From the NCBI RefSeq assembly GCF_014851585.1, contig NZ_JACVAB010000001.1, positions 992,001 through 1,056,000 of the forward strand: a DNA stretch of 64,000 nucleotides. Direction: 5' to 3'. The notes beneath the pieces were generated by a model. That model was not told where the DNA came from and searched no databases. It saw only the letters and a list, made by a program, of their open reading frames with translations. A program made the translations under genes and the position numbers. Every line of letters starts with the position of its first letter. Position 1 is the stretch's first letter. Positions 57,291 through 64,000 of the stretch are shown piece by piece. This DNA is from Agrobacterium sp. AGB01 (GTDB lineage: Bacteria; Pseudomonadota; Alphaproteobacteria; Rhizobiales; Rhizobiaceae).

Positions 57291-57944
57291 ATGCGTATTT
57301 TTGTTGCAACTCTTATGGCTTCCACGATGGCAGCAGGAGCTTTCTCGGCAGCCAAGGCGGCTGACGCGGTCAACGAAGTTCCACAGGCACCAGTTGCTTA
57401 TGAGCAGCCAGCACCGGTTTCCGATTGGTCCGGCGCTTACGTTGGTGGTACCGTAAACTACGATTGGGGCCGCTTTAGCAGCAGCAACGATGGTCGTGAT
57501 GCCAAGGGCTTTGGCGGTGGTCTGTACGGTGGTTACAACTGGCAGAACGGCCAGATCGTCTACGGTGCAGAAGCAGACATCGGCCTCGGCGATGAAAGCG
57601 GTTCTGCTGGTGCAGTTGGCACCGGTCTTTCCGGCAAGCAGGGCGTAAACGGCTCGCTGCGTGCTCGTGTTGGTTACGATATGAACCCATTCCTGATCTA
57701 TGGTACGGGTGGTCTCGCAATCTCCGAGAACAAGCTGCGTGACGCAACGTCCAGCGACAGTGCAACAGCACTCGGTTACACCGTTGGTGCAGGTGTTGAA
57801 GCTCTCGTAACCGACAACATCACAGCTCGTCTTGAGTACCGTTACTCTGACTACGCTAAGAAGGACTACACACTTGACTCTGGTTCCTTCTCCCGTGGTT
57901 ACGACGACCACAGCGTTAAGGTCGGTATCGGCGTGAAGTTCTAA
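57291..57944 (+). CDS. Omp25/Omp31-family outer-membrane protein
   Basis: This 217-residue protein has a signal peptide cleaved after Ala23 (AKA-AD), then an eight-strand barrel of the Omp25/Omp31 (RopB-like) family: WSGAYVGGTVNYDWG, GGLYGGYNWQNGQIVYGAEAD, GSLRARVGYDMNPFLIYGTGG, and the C-terminal VKVGIGVKF ending in Phe. The ATG at 57291 has AGGAGAA upstream. Such proteins are major structural proteins of the rhizobial/Brucella outer membrane. A strong terminator follows. Confidence 0.94.
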   Translation: MRIFVATLMASTMAAGAFSAAKAADAVNEVPQAPVAYEQPAPVSDWSGAYVGGTVNYDWGRFSSSNDGRDAKGFGGGLYGGYNWQNGQIVYGAEADIGLGDESGSAGAVGTGLSGKQGVNGSLRARVGYDMNPFLIYGTGGLAISENKLRDATSSDSATALGYTVGAGVEALVTDNITARLEYRYSDYAKKDYTLDSGSFSRGYDDHSVKVGIGVKF

Positions 57945-57967
57945 TCTGCGGAAACGCGATTAAAAGA

Positions 57968-57992
57968 AAACCGGGGCCAACAGCCCCGGTTT
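57968..57992 (+). terminator. Terminator of the Omp gene
   Basis: A 10-bp stem (AAACCGGGGC / GCCCCGGTTT) with a CAACA loop is followed by TTTTATGC. It begins 24 bp past the stop. Confidence 0.9.
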
Positions 57993-58027
57993 TTTTATGC
58001 GCTCTTATTGGATGCACACCGCGCAAT

Positions 58028-58063
58028 AAAAAGAGCAGAGAGGCGGACCTCTCTGCTCTTTTT
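58028..58063 (-). terminator. Terminator of the GST-like gene
   Basis: A perfect 16-bp stem with a CGGA loop (left arm 58028-58043, right arm 58048-58063) lies between the convergent Omp and GST-like genes. On the minus strand its second arm ends in TTTTTATT. Confidence 0.9.
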
Positions 58064-58088
58064 GTATGTCGGCGGTTGAAGCGTCTAA

Positions 58089-58685
58089 TTACGCCGGTGT
58101 CTTCATCTCGGCATAGTCCTTGAAGCGCTTGCCAAATTTTTCTGGCCAGGCGGCCAAGTCTTCGCGGCCAGTTGCCCATTCACCAGCAAAACGCAGGTCG
58201 AGATAACCGATCATCGCGGCAAGCGCGAAATGGCCGCCATTCAGTTTTTTACCTGTCTTGGGAAGATTGGCGTTGAGGTAGTCCAGTGCACGCGCAACCT
58301 TGCTCCACTGCTTGTCGATCCATGGCTGGTGGATTTTTTCTTCTGGACGGAAACGACGCTCGTAAACAATGGCGAGCAGACAATCCATTACGCCGTCGCA
58401 CAGTGCTTCGAGGATTTCCGCATCGGCGCGTTTTTGATGTTTTTTTGGATAGAGTTTTCCAAGCGAAAGCCTGTCAAGATAATGCATGATGGCGACGCTG
58501 TCGTACACCGAATTACCGTCATCTAAGAGCAAGGTCGGAATCTTCCCAAGCGGATTATTGTCAATCAGCGTCGCCGGTTCGGCATTGGTATCGACGCTGA
58601 CGTCCTTAATGCCGAGATTAAGATAGCGGGCAGCCATACGCACCTTGGCGGAATAAGGGGAGGCGGGGGAATAAAGCAGTTCCAT
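58089..58685 (-). CDS. Glutathione S-transferase-like protein
   Basis: This 198-residue protein has a GST N-terminal domain (MELLYSPASPYSAKVRMAARYL ... NPLGKIPTLLLDDG ... DSVAIMHYLDRL) and a helical C-terminal domain. The N-terminal Ser-Pro-x-Ser pattern resembles YfcG/YibF-type bacterial GSTs. The substrate is not known. It lies 9 bp downstream of the RNase T2 gene on the same strand. Confidence 0.9.
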   Translation of the reverse strand: MELLYSPASPYSAKVRMAARYLNLGIKDVSVDTNAEPATLIDNNPLGKIPTLLLDDGNSVYDSVAIMHYLDRLSLGKLYPKKHQKRADAEILEALCDGVMDCLLAIVYERRFRPEEKIHQPWIDKQWSKVARALDYLNANLPKTGKKLNGGHFALAAMIGYLDLRFAGEWATGREDLAAWPEKFGKRFKDYAEMKTPA

Positions 58686-58694
58686 TGATGTTTC

Positions 58695-59450
58695 CTATCG
58701 GATGGGGGGAATGGTCATTTGTTTTGTTTGGCAGCCCTGGCTGTCGACTTGCTGACAGGCGCGAAACTGCAAATCCTGGGTGAGGCAGATGCGGACCTCT
58801 TCAAAACGTCCGCCGTCGCAGCTGATTGAGATACCATGTTGGCTCATGCGCGGATTGGCGGCAATGAATGCCTTTTCCAGCCCGTCGGCAGAGATTGTTT
58901 GATTGTTCTGGCCTTGTGAAATCGTCGGCGGTAATTTTACCGCGTCGAAGGCAGCCCGTGTGGCAGCAAAATAGTCCTTTTGCGAAAGCCCGGAGCAGGA
59001 ACCGTGTTTACGCCACTGGTGGCCGATCAGCCCCATTGACGGCATGATGTCGAACATCGATCTGCCCAGCGCATCGGGAACCCGTTCTGGTTCGCTGCTT
59101 GAACAAAACTGAGGGTAGCCATTCTCATTTTGTGGCCACAGGCCATGCACCACAAAACCATAACGGCGGTTGGTGCCGCATTGCTGACGGTTGCCCGCGC
59201 CTTCCGAACTGGCGCAGTAACTGGGCGACCATGATAGGGACAGCACGTAAAAATCAAAACCTGTGGACTTTGGCAGAGTGCGTGTCGGCGTGCCAACTGG
59301 TGCGGTGCCGGATGTCTGCGTGTTGTTACCAGTCTGAATTTGGGGTGAAGGCGCTACCGGTTTCTGAGGAGCAGGTGCTTCCTCACGAAAGGAAACTGCC
59401 GCGGCCACAGCCATCACGCCAAGCGCGATTATGCCTGCATATTGTTTCAT
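58695..59450 (-). CDS. Ribonuclease T2 family protein
   Basis: This 251-residue exported nuclease has an N-terminal signal anchor (MKQYAGIIALGVMAVAAAVSF) and a Pro/Thr-rich stretch to about residue 60. The two catalytic segments of RNase T2 are VHGLWP (101-106, His102) and HQWRKHGSC (144-152, Lys148 and His149). It degrades RNA in the periplasm. The ATG at 59450 is chosen because the longer reading frame would hide the signal peptide. The ribosome site is weak. Confidence 0.9.
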   Translation of the reverse strand: MKQYAGIIALGVMAVAAAVSFREEAPAPQKPVAPSPQIQTGNNTQTSGTAPVGTPTRTLPKSTGFDFYVLSLSWSPSYCASSEGAGNRQQCGTNRRYGFVVHGLWPQNENGYPQFCSSSEPERVPDALGRSMFDIMPSMGLIGHQWRKHGSCSGLSQKDYFAATRAAFDAVKLPPTISQGQNNQTISADGLEKAFIAANPRMSQHGISISCDGGRFEEVRICLTQDLQFRACQQVDSQGCQTKQMTIPPIR

Positions 59451-59758
59451 GGGCGGCAAGGACGTTCGTAGGCATGAGGCATCGGGCAATTACCTGAATG
59501 GATAACTGAAATGTGTTTCAACTTTATATCAGCTTTACACCCCAGAAAAACGGGGCCATCGCGCATTTTCTGAAGGGATTTCAACTATTGTTTGATACGA
59601 TAAACGCGATGGTAAAGGTTGAAAGTTTATTCAGATAACGACTAAAGTTGGACGAATCTTTTAATTCGTTGGCGTGCGGAAAGATGAAAAGGCTGTGCAG
59701 CCTTTTGTCGTCTCGTCGCGTTATTCATCAGTGATCACGCTGATGGGTAGGATGGAGT
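59451..59758. other. Divergent intergenic region RNase T2 / YbhN-type gene
   Basis: This is 308 bp with no supported gene. The right part carries a short palindrome (AAAAGGCTG...CAGCCTTTT, 59687-59706) with a 2-bp centre. Promoters for both genes are expected here. Confidence 0.5.
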
Positions 59759-60754
59759 GTGAACAAGGCAGAGACGCTGCCGGGAGGAACAAGCGGGCAT
59801 GTGCGTATGAAAGTGAAGAAATATCTATGGCCGGTCGTCGGCCTCGCGACGATAGGGTTTTCGATATGGCTGCTTTACCATGAAGTACGCGGATTATCGC
59901 TTGATGATGTCTGGGACAGCCTGACAGCGATTTCGTGGAAAGGCTGGTCGCTTTCTGCACTTTCAACACTTCTGGCCTACGCGGCCCTTGCCGGATATGA
60001 CCGGATCGCCTTGCAGCATCTTGGCCGCAAAGTGAACCTTCTTTTTATTACGCTGACATCGTTCACCACTTACGCCTTGTCGCACAATGTCGGCGCATCG
60101 GTGTTCTCAGGTGCTGTGGTGCGGTACCGCGCTTACACGTCGAAGGGCCTCAGTGGCACGGAAGTGGGTATTCTGGTGGCCATGTGCTCCTTTACCTTTT
60201 TCTTCGGCACAATGTTCCTGACCGGTCTGGTGCTGGTTTATGAACCAGACATCACCGAACGCTTCGGTGACCTGCTGCCGGTTGGTGCTTCAAGGACAAC
60301 CGGGTGCATATTGCTGGTGCTTTGCGGCATCTATGTCGCCGGAAGCCTGCTGAAACCGCGCCCTCTGAAAATTGGAAGCCGTGTGTTTCCCTATCCGGCC
60401 CCGCCCTTGGTCGCACAACAGCTTATCATCGGGCCGCTGGAATTGATCGGCGCGGCTGGCATTATCTATTTTGCGCTGCCGGAAGCCGGAAACCCCGGCT
60501 ACATGGTTATTCTCGGCATCTTCCTGGTGTCGTTTTCTGCGGCCTTGATTTCTCATGCTCCGGGCGGCCTTGGCGTGCTCGAACTTTTGTTCGTCACAGG
60601 CCTGCCGGATATGAACCCGGCAGATGTCATTGCGGCTCTTCTGGTGTTTCGCCTGTTTTACCTGATCATCCCCTTGGTCATGGGGCTGATCGTCATTCTG
60701 CTGTTTGAACGGGCAAAATTGTCCGAGCCGGACGAACCGTCCACGAGTGGCTAA
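59759..60754 (+). CDS. YbhN/MprF-type flippase domain membrane protein
   Basis: This is a 331-residue membrane protein with about eight helices, related to the lysylphosphatidylglycerol synthase transmembrane (UPF0104/YbhN) family. Recognisable parts are SHNVGASVFSGAVVRYRAY near 110 and SHAPGGLGVLELLF near 268. It lacks the aminoacyl-transferase domain of full MprF. The start is uncertain: GTG at 59759 has TAGGA upstream, while ATG at 59807 gives a shorter protein starting MKVKKYLWPV. Confidence 0.87.
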   Translation: MNKAETLPGGTSGHVRMKVKKYLWPVVGLATIGFSIWLLYHEVRGLSLDDVWDSLTAISWKGWSLSALSTLLAYAALAGYDRIALQHLGRKVNLLFITLTSFTTYALSHNVGASVFSGAVVRYRAYTSKGLSGTEVGILVAMCSFTFFFGTMFLTGLVLVYEPDITERFGDLLPVGASRTTGCILLVLCGIYVAGSLLKPRPLKIGSRVFPYPAPPLVAQQLIIGPLELIGAAGIIYFALPEAGNPGYMVILGIFLVSFSAALISHAPGGLGVLELLFVTGLPDMNPADVIAALLVFRLFYLIIPLVMGLIVILLFERAKLSEPDEPSTSG

Positions 60755-60775
60755 CACCACGCGACCGGCGAGGTT

Positions 60776-61624
60776 TCAGGCCTCGCCGCGCAACCAGAAC
60801 GCACGCTGGGACGCATAACGATCCTGTGCCATGACTGTTTTTAACACTGGCAATAGCGTGTGCAACTCATCCTTCAGGGTGAAGGGTGGGTTGACGATAA
60901 TCAGGCCGGAACCGCTCAATCCCTCTTCGCGGTCGCTGCGCACCGAAAGTTCGGCACACAGCATCTTGGGGATTTCGAGCGCTTGCAATTGCTCGTGAAA
61001 GTCCTTTATCGGTGCACCTTTTTTGATGGGATACCACAGGCAATAGGTGCCTGTTGCAAAACGTCGGTAAGCCTTGGCAAGTCCATCGACCAGACGCTCA
61101 TATTCACCGGCGATCTCAAAGGGTGGGTCGACCAGAATCAGGCCGCGTTTTTCCTTAGGCGGCAGGTGGGCGCCCAACGCCAGCCAGCCATCCAGCTCGG
61201 TAACACGAACCTGAAAATCCCCTTCGAACTGGCGCGATAATGCTCGGGCGTCGTCCGGATGCAGTTCCATGGCGGACAACCGGTCCTGCGGGCGCAACAA
61301 CAGGCGCGTCAGCTTGGGCGAGCCGGGATAAAGCTTGACACCACCATCGGGGTTCAGTTCCCGGACGGCGGAGAGGTAAGGTTCCAAGAGATCGGCGACA
61401 GGTGCGGCAAGCTCGGCCTGCATGAGCTTGCCGATGCCGGTCTGCCATTCGCCTGTCTTCTGTGCTTCTTCGGAGGACAGGTCATAAAGTCCGATACCGG
61501 CATGGGTATCCAGAACCCGGAAAGCCTTGTCCTTGTTCTGCTGGTAACGAACCAGCCGCGCCAGAACCGCGTGTTTGAGAACATCGGCAAAATTGCCTGC
61601 GTGATAGATATGGCGGTAATTCAT
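60776..61624 (-). CDS. rlmJ: 23S rRNA (adenine2030-N6)-methyltransferase
   Basis: RlmJ methylates A2030 of 23S rRNA. It has 282 residues, with the typical start MNYRHIYHAGNFADVLKH, the SAM-binding DTHAGIG at 39-45 and the catalytic DPPFE at 166-170. It is convergent with the YbhN-type gene and divergent from the molybdopterin oxidoreductase gene. Confidence 0.95.
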   Translation of the reverse strand: MNYRHIYHAGNFADVLKHAVLARLVRYQQNKDKAFRVLDTHAGIGLYDLSSEEAQKTGEWQTGIGKLMQAELAAPVADLLEPYLSAVRELNPDGGVKLYPGSPKLTRLLLRPQDRLSAMELHPDDARALSRQFEGDFQVRVTELDGWLALGAHLPPKEKRGLILVDPPFEIAGEYERLVDGLAKAYRRFATGTYCLWYPIKKGAPIKDFHEQLQALEIPKMLCAELSVRSDREEGLSGSGLIIVNPPFTLKDELHTLLPVLKTVMAQDRYASQRAFWLRGEA

Positions 61625-61707
61625 GCGTGCCGATGCCTTTTATGAATAATCTTGATGATGGTCAGTTGGCACTTTTGGCCGCTTCACTCTTGCAATATAG
61701 AAAACTG

Positions 61708-63825
61708 ATGAACGTTGCGACCCAGATTTCACCCAAATCCACCACCGGACACACTGTTTGTCCGCATGACTGTCCCTCCGCTTGCGCTCTTGAGGTGGAT
61801 ATCACCTCTGAAGGGCGCATTGGCCGTGTGCGCGGAGCCAACAGCAACACCTATACCGCAGGTGTCATCTGCGCAAAAGTGGCCCGCTATTCCGAACGGA
61901 TTTATCATCCCGGCCGACTGTTGACCCCCAAGCGCCGCAAGGGTGCGAAAGGGGCTGGTGACTGGCAGGAAATCAGCTGGGATGACGCACTGGATGAAAT
62001 TGCCAATGCCTTTGTAAAGGCAGAAGCCGCACATGGTTCGGAAGCCGTCTGGCCGTATTTTTATGCCGGCACCATGGGGCAAGTGCAGCGCGACAGCATT
62101 GAGCGCCTGCGTCATGCCAAACGGTATTCCGGATTTTTCGGCACAATCTGCACCAATACCGCCTGGACCGGTTATGTGATGGGCACAGGCGCATTGCGTG
62201 GGCCGGACCCTCGCGAGATGGCCAAGGCCGATGTTGTTGTGATCTGGGGCACCAATGCGGTTGCCACGCAGATCAATGTCATGACCCATGCGGTGAAGGC
62301 ACGCAAGGAACGTGGTGCCAAGATCGTCGTCGTCGATATCTACGACAACCCAACCATGAAACAGGCCGATCTGGGACTGGTGCTGAAACCCGGCACCGAT
62401 GCGGCGCTTGCCTGTGCTGTCATGCATATTGCATTTCGTGACGGGTATGCCGACCGTGCCTATATGGCCAAATTTGCCGATGATCCCGCCGGGCTCGAAG
62501 CCCACCTGCAAAGCAAAACACCACAATGGGCCTCGCAAATCACTGGTCTGTCCGTCGAGGAGATCGAGGCCTTTGCGCGGCTGGTCGGCACGACCAAAAA
62601 GAGCTTCTTCCGTCTCGGTTACGGTTTTTCCCGCCAGCGCAATGGCGCAGTTGCAATGCACGCGGCGCTGTCCATCGCAACTGTGCTCGGCTCCTGGCAA
62701 TATGAAGGCGGTGGTGCATTTCACAACAATGGCGAAATCTTCCGCCTCGACAAATCCGAATTGATGGGCACGGCCTATGCTGATCCGGATATTCGCCAGC
62801 TTGACCAGTCGCAGATTGGCCGTGTGCTGACCGGCGATGCCGCAGCGCTTCGCAATGGTGGGCCTGTGACGGCAATGCTGATCCAGAACACCAATCCGAT
62901 CAATGTCACGCCGGAACAGCGGTTGGTGAAGCAGGGCTTCCTGCGGGACGACCTGTTTGTTGCGGTGCATGAGCAGTTCATGACGGAAACGGCAGAGGTC
63001 GCCGACATCGTGCTGCCCGCTACGATGTTCCTGGAACATGACGATATTTACCGCGCTGGCGGTCAGAACCACATCACCCTCGGGCCCAAGCTGGTGGAGC
63101 CGCCTGAAACGGTGCGCGCCAACCTGTTTGTCATCGAGGAACTGGCCAAGCGCCTTGGCGTCAGCCATATGCCGGGTTTTGGCCTGACGGCACGTGAACA
63201 TGTCGACCGCATTCTGTCGGCCAGTGGCTGGCCGGGTTTTGACGCGCTGTTGGAAGACAAGTGGATTGATGCCCAGCCACCCTTTGAGGTCGCACATTAT
63301 CTGCATGGCTTCGGCCATGCGGATGGAAAATTCCGTTTCAGCCCTGATTGGCGAAACGGTCCGTCACCGGACAAGCCACCAGAGAATGTTGGCCTGATGG
63401 GGCCTGTGGACCAGTTGCCACTGTTTCCCGACCAGGTCGATGTGATCGAGACGGCCGATGCCGAACACCCGTTCCGGCTTGCCACCTCGCCAGCGCGTAA
63501 CTTCCTCAACTCGACCTTCAGCGAAACCAAGACATCGCTGCAAAAGGAAGGTCGTCCGGAAGTGATGATCTGTCCTGAGGATGCCGAGACCTTTGCTATT
63601 GCTGACGGCGATGTGGTGCGAATTGGCAATACACGCGGCGAAGTTCGGCTTCACGCCAAGATCGTCGCCGGTGCACGCGTGGGCGTGCTGATCGCTGAAG
63701 GGCTGTGGCCAAACAAGGCACACCTCGACGGCGAGGGCATCAATGTGCTGACCGGTGCGGATTCGCCGGCCCCCTATGGCGGCGCGGCATTCCACGACAA
63801 CAAGGTCTGGCTTCGCAAGGAGTAA
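61708..63825 (+). CDS. Molybdopterin oxidoreductase with N-terminal 4Fe-4S site
   Basis: This 705-residue enzyme belongs to the molybdopterin oxidoreductase superfamily (formate dehydrogenase/nitrate reductase type). The N-terminal 4Fe-4S ligands are Cys18, Cys22, Cys26 and Cys55. The Molybdopterin domain (about 70-490) and the C-terminal dinucleotide-binding domain (about 590-700, with LATSPARNFLNSTFSE) are complete. No Tat signal is seen, so it is probably cytoplasmic. The start is uncertain: the ATG at 61708 (MNVATQIS) is preferred, but 61642 is also open. The substrate is unknown. Confidence 0.88.
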   Translation: MNVATQISPKSTTGHTVCPHDCPSACALEVDITSEGRIGRVRGANSNTYTAGVICAKVARYSERIYHPGRLLTPKRRKGAKGAGDWQEISWDDALDEIANAFVKAEAAHGSEAVWPYFYAGTMGQVQRDSIERLRHAKRYSGFFGTICTNTAWTGYVMGTGALRGPDPREMAKADVVVIWGTNAVATQINVMTHAVKARKERGAKIVVVDIYDNPTMKQADLGLVLKPGTDAALACAVMHIAFRDGYADRAYMAKFADDPAGLEAHLQSKTPQWASQITGLSVEEIEAFARLVGTTKKSFFRLGYGFSRQRNGAVAMHAALSIATVLGSWQYEGGGAFHNNGEIFRLDKSELMGTAYADPDIRQLDQSQIGRVLTGDAAALRNGGPVTAMLIQNTNPINVTPEQRLVKQGFLRDDLFVAVHEQFMTETAEVADIVLPATMFLEHDDIYRAGGQNHITLGPKLVEPPETVRANLFVIEELAKRLGVSHMPGFGLTAREHVDRILSASGWPGFDALLEDKWIDAQPPFEVAHYLHGFGHADGKFRFSPDWRNGPSPDKPPENVGLMGPVDQLPLFPDQVDVIETADAEHPFRLATSPARNFLNSTFSETKTSLQKEGRPEVMICPEDAETFAIADGDVVRIGNTRGEVRLHAKIVAGARVGVLIAEGLWPNKAHLDGEGINVLTGADSPAPYGGAAFHDNKVWLRKE

Positions 63826-63950
63826 GGCTCAGCTTGTCTTGCGGACGCCATGAAGATGGTAAAAAACGGTGTTAGGCCTCGAGTTTCGTGGCGCGACAAG
63901 ACATGCTGATTGTCTTGTGTCGTGACGTGACAGCGGAATTGGAAATGGAG

Positions 63951-64000
63951 ATGAGTGTGGATAATCAGGTGAATAGCGGTACTCTGGCAGCCAATGATGA
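63951..64000 (+). CDS. First codons of an unidentified gene (continues past window)
   Basis: An open frame beginning ATGAGTGTGGATAATCAG runs to the window edge for 16 codons (MSVDNQVNSGTLAAND). GGAG lies directly before this ATG, and another ATG two codons earlier (63945) is in the same frame. No product can be recognised from so little sequence. Confidence 0.35.
   Translation, partial: MSVDNQVNSGTLAAND

Noticed and set aside
61729-63318. 529-codon open frame on the minus strand
   Set aside because: It lies fully antisense to the molybdopterin oxidoreductase gene, whose Fe-S ligands and domains are clear. The antisense product has no recognisable domain; it results from codon bias.

Overview
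The window is about 57% G+C, densely coded, and reads as chromosomal core sequence of an alphaproteobacterium of the order Hyphomicrobiales (Rhizobiales), most likely the Rhizobiaceae/Brucellaceae group. The reasons are the gene order (purF-cvpA-radA-alr ... dnaB ... rplI-DUF2232-rpsR-rpsF; fabD-fabG-acpP-fabF-mltG-yicC-gmk; rsmA-pdxA-surA-lptD-lptG-lptF; pepA-holC; uvrC-pgsA-moaD-moaE), an Omp25/Omp31-type porin-like protein, and the S18 protein sequence. No tRNA, rRNA, CRISPR array, transposase, integrase or phage gene was found. Genus assignment is inference.

Layout. 1-5.4 kb (minus strand): the 3'-truncated permease rarD, a translationally coupled cassette (two GFA-fold zinc proteins, a 39-residue membrane miniprotein, proline iminopeptidase), cysS and an SDR oxidoreductase. 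5.5-10.7 kb (minus): purF, cvpA, radA, alr. 10.7-14.5 kb (plus): an AraC regulator, the azlC-azlD exporter of branched-chain amino acids and an ABC exporter, inserted between alr and dnaB. After dnaB comes an emrRAB-like efflux operon (MarR, 14-TM MFS, HlyD), then rplI-DUF2232-rpsR-rpsF. 22.7-31.3 kb: a DfsB/ClbS-like protein, an aldo-keto reductase, the fatty-acid cluster fabD-fabG-acpP-fabF, mltG, yicC and gmk. 31.4-44 kb: a butanediol-type dehydrogenase, the outer-membrane biogenesis cluster lptF-lptG-lptD-surA-pdxA-rsmA, pepA-holC and a GAF-GGDEF cyclase. 44-50.5 kb: a galactose dehydrogenase-like protein, a lipoprotein polysaccharide deacetylase, an ABC-F ATPase, a GGDEF protein with a degenerate active site, a glutathione transferase and ndk. 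50.5-64 kb: a lipoprotein-CGNR regulator pair divergent from an orphan LivH-type permease, then SDR-uvrC-pgsA-moaD-moaE, the Omp, a GST-like protein, RNase T2, a YbhN-type membrane protein, rlmJ, a molybdopterin oxidoreductase and the first codons of another gene.

Most of the window is ordinary housekeeping. The most interesting signals are regulatory. (1) A 36-bp near-perfect palindrome lies between the CGNR-protein gene and a LivH-type permease that has no ABC partners nearby. (2) An identical 19-bp element sits upstream of both the AraC-family gene and azlC. (3) An 11-bp-arm inverted repeat upstream of the butanediol dehydrogenase gene encloses its Shine-Dalgarno sequence. (4) An unannotated-size membrane miniprotein is coupled by stop/start overlap inside the GFA cassette. 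(5) A GGDEF protein carries AGNEF in place of the active-site motif. I do not see a clear defence, biosynthetic or mobile system. The CGNR/lipoprotein/permease locus is the best candidate for something undescribed.
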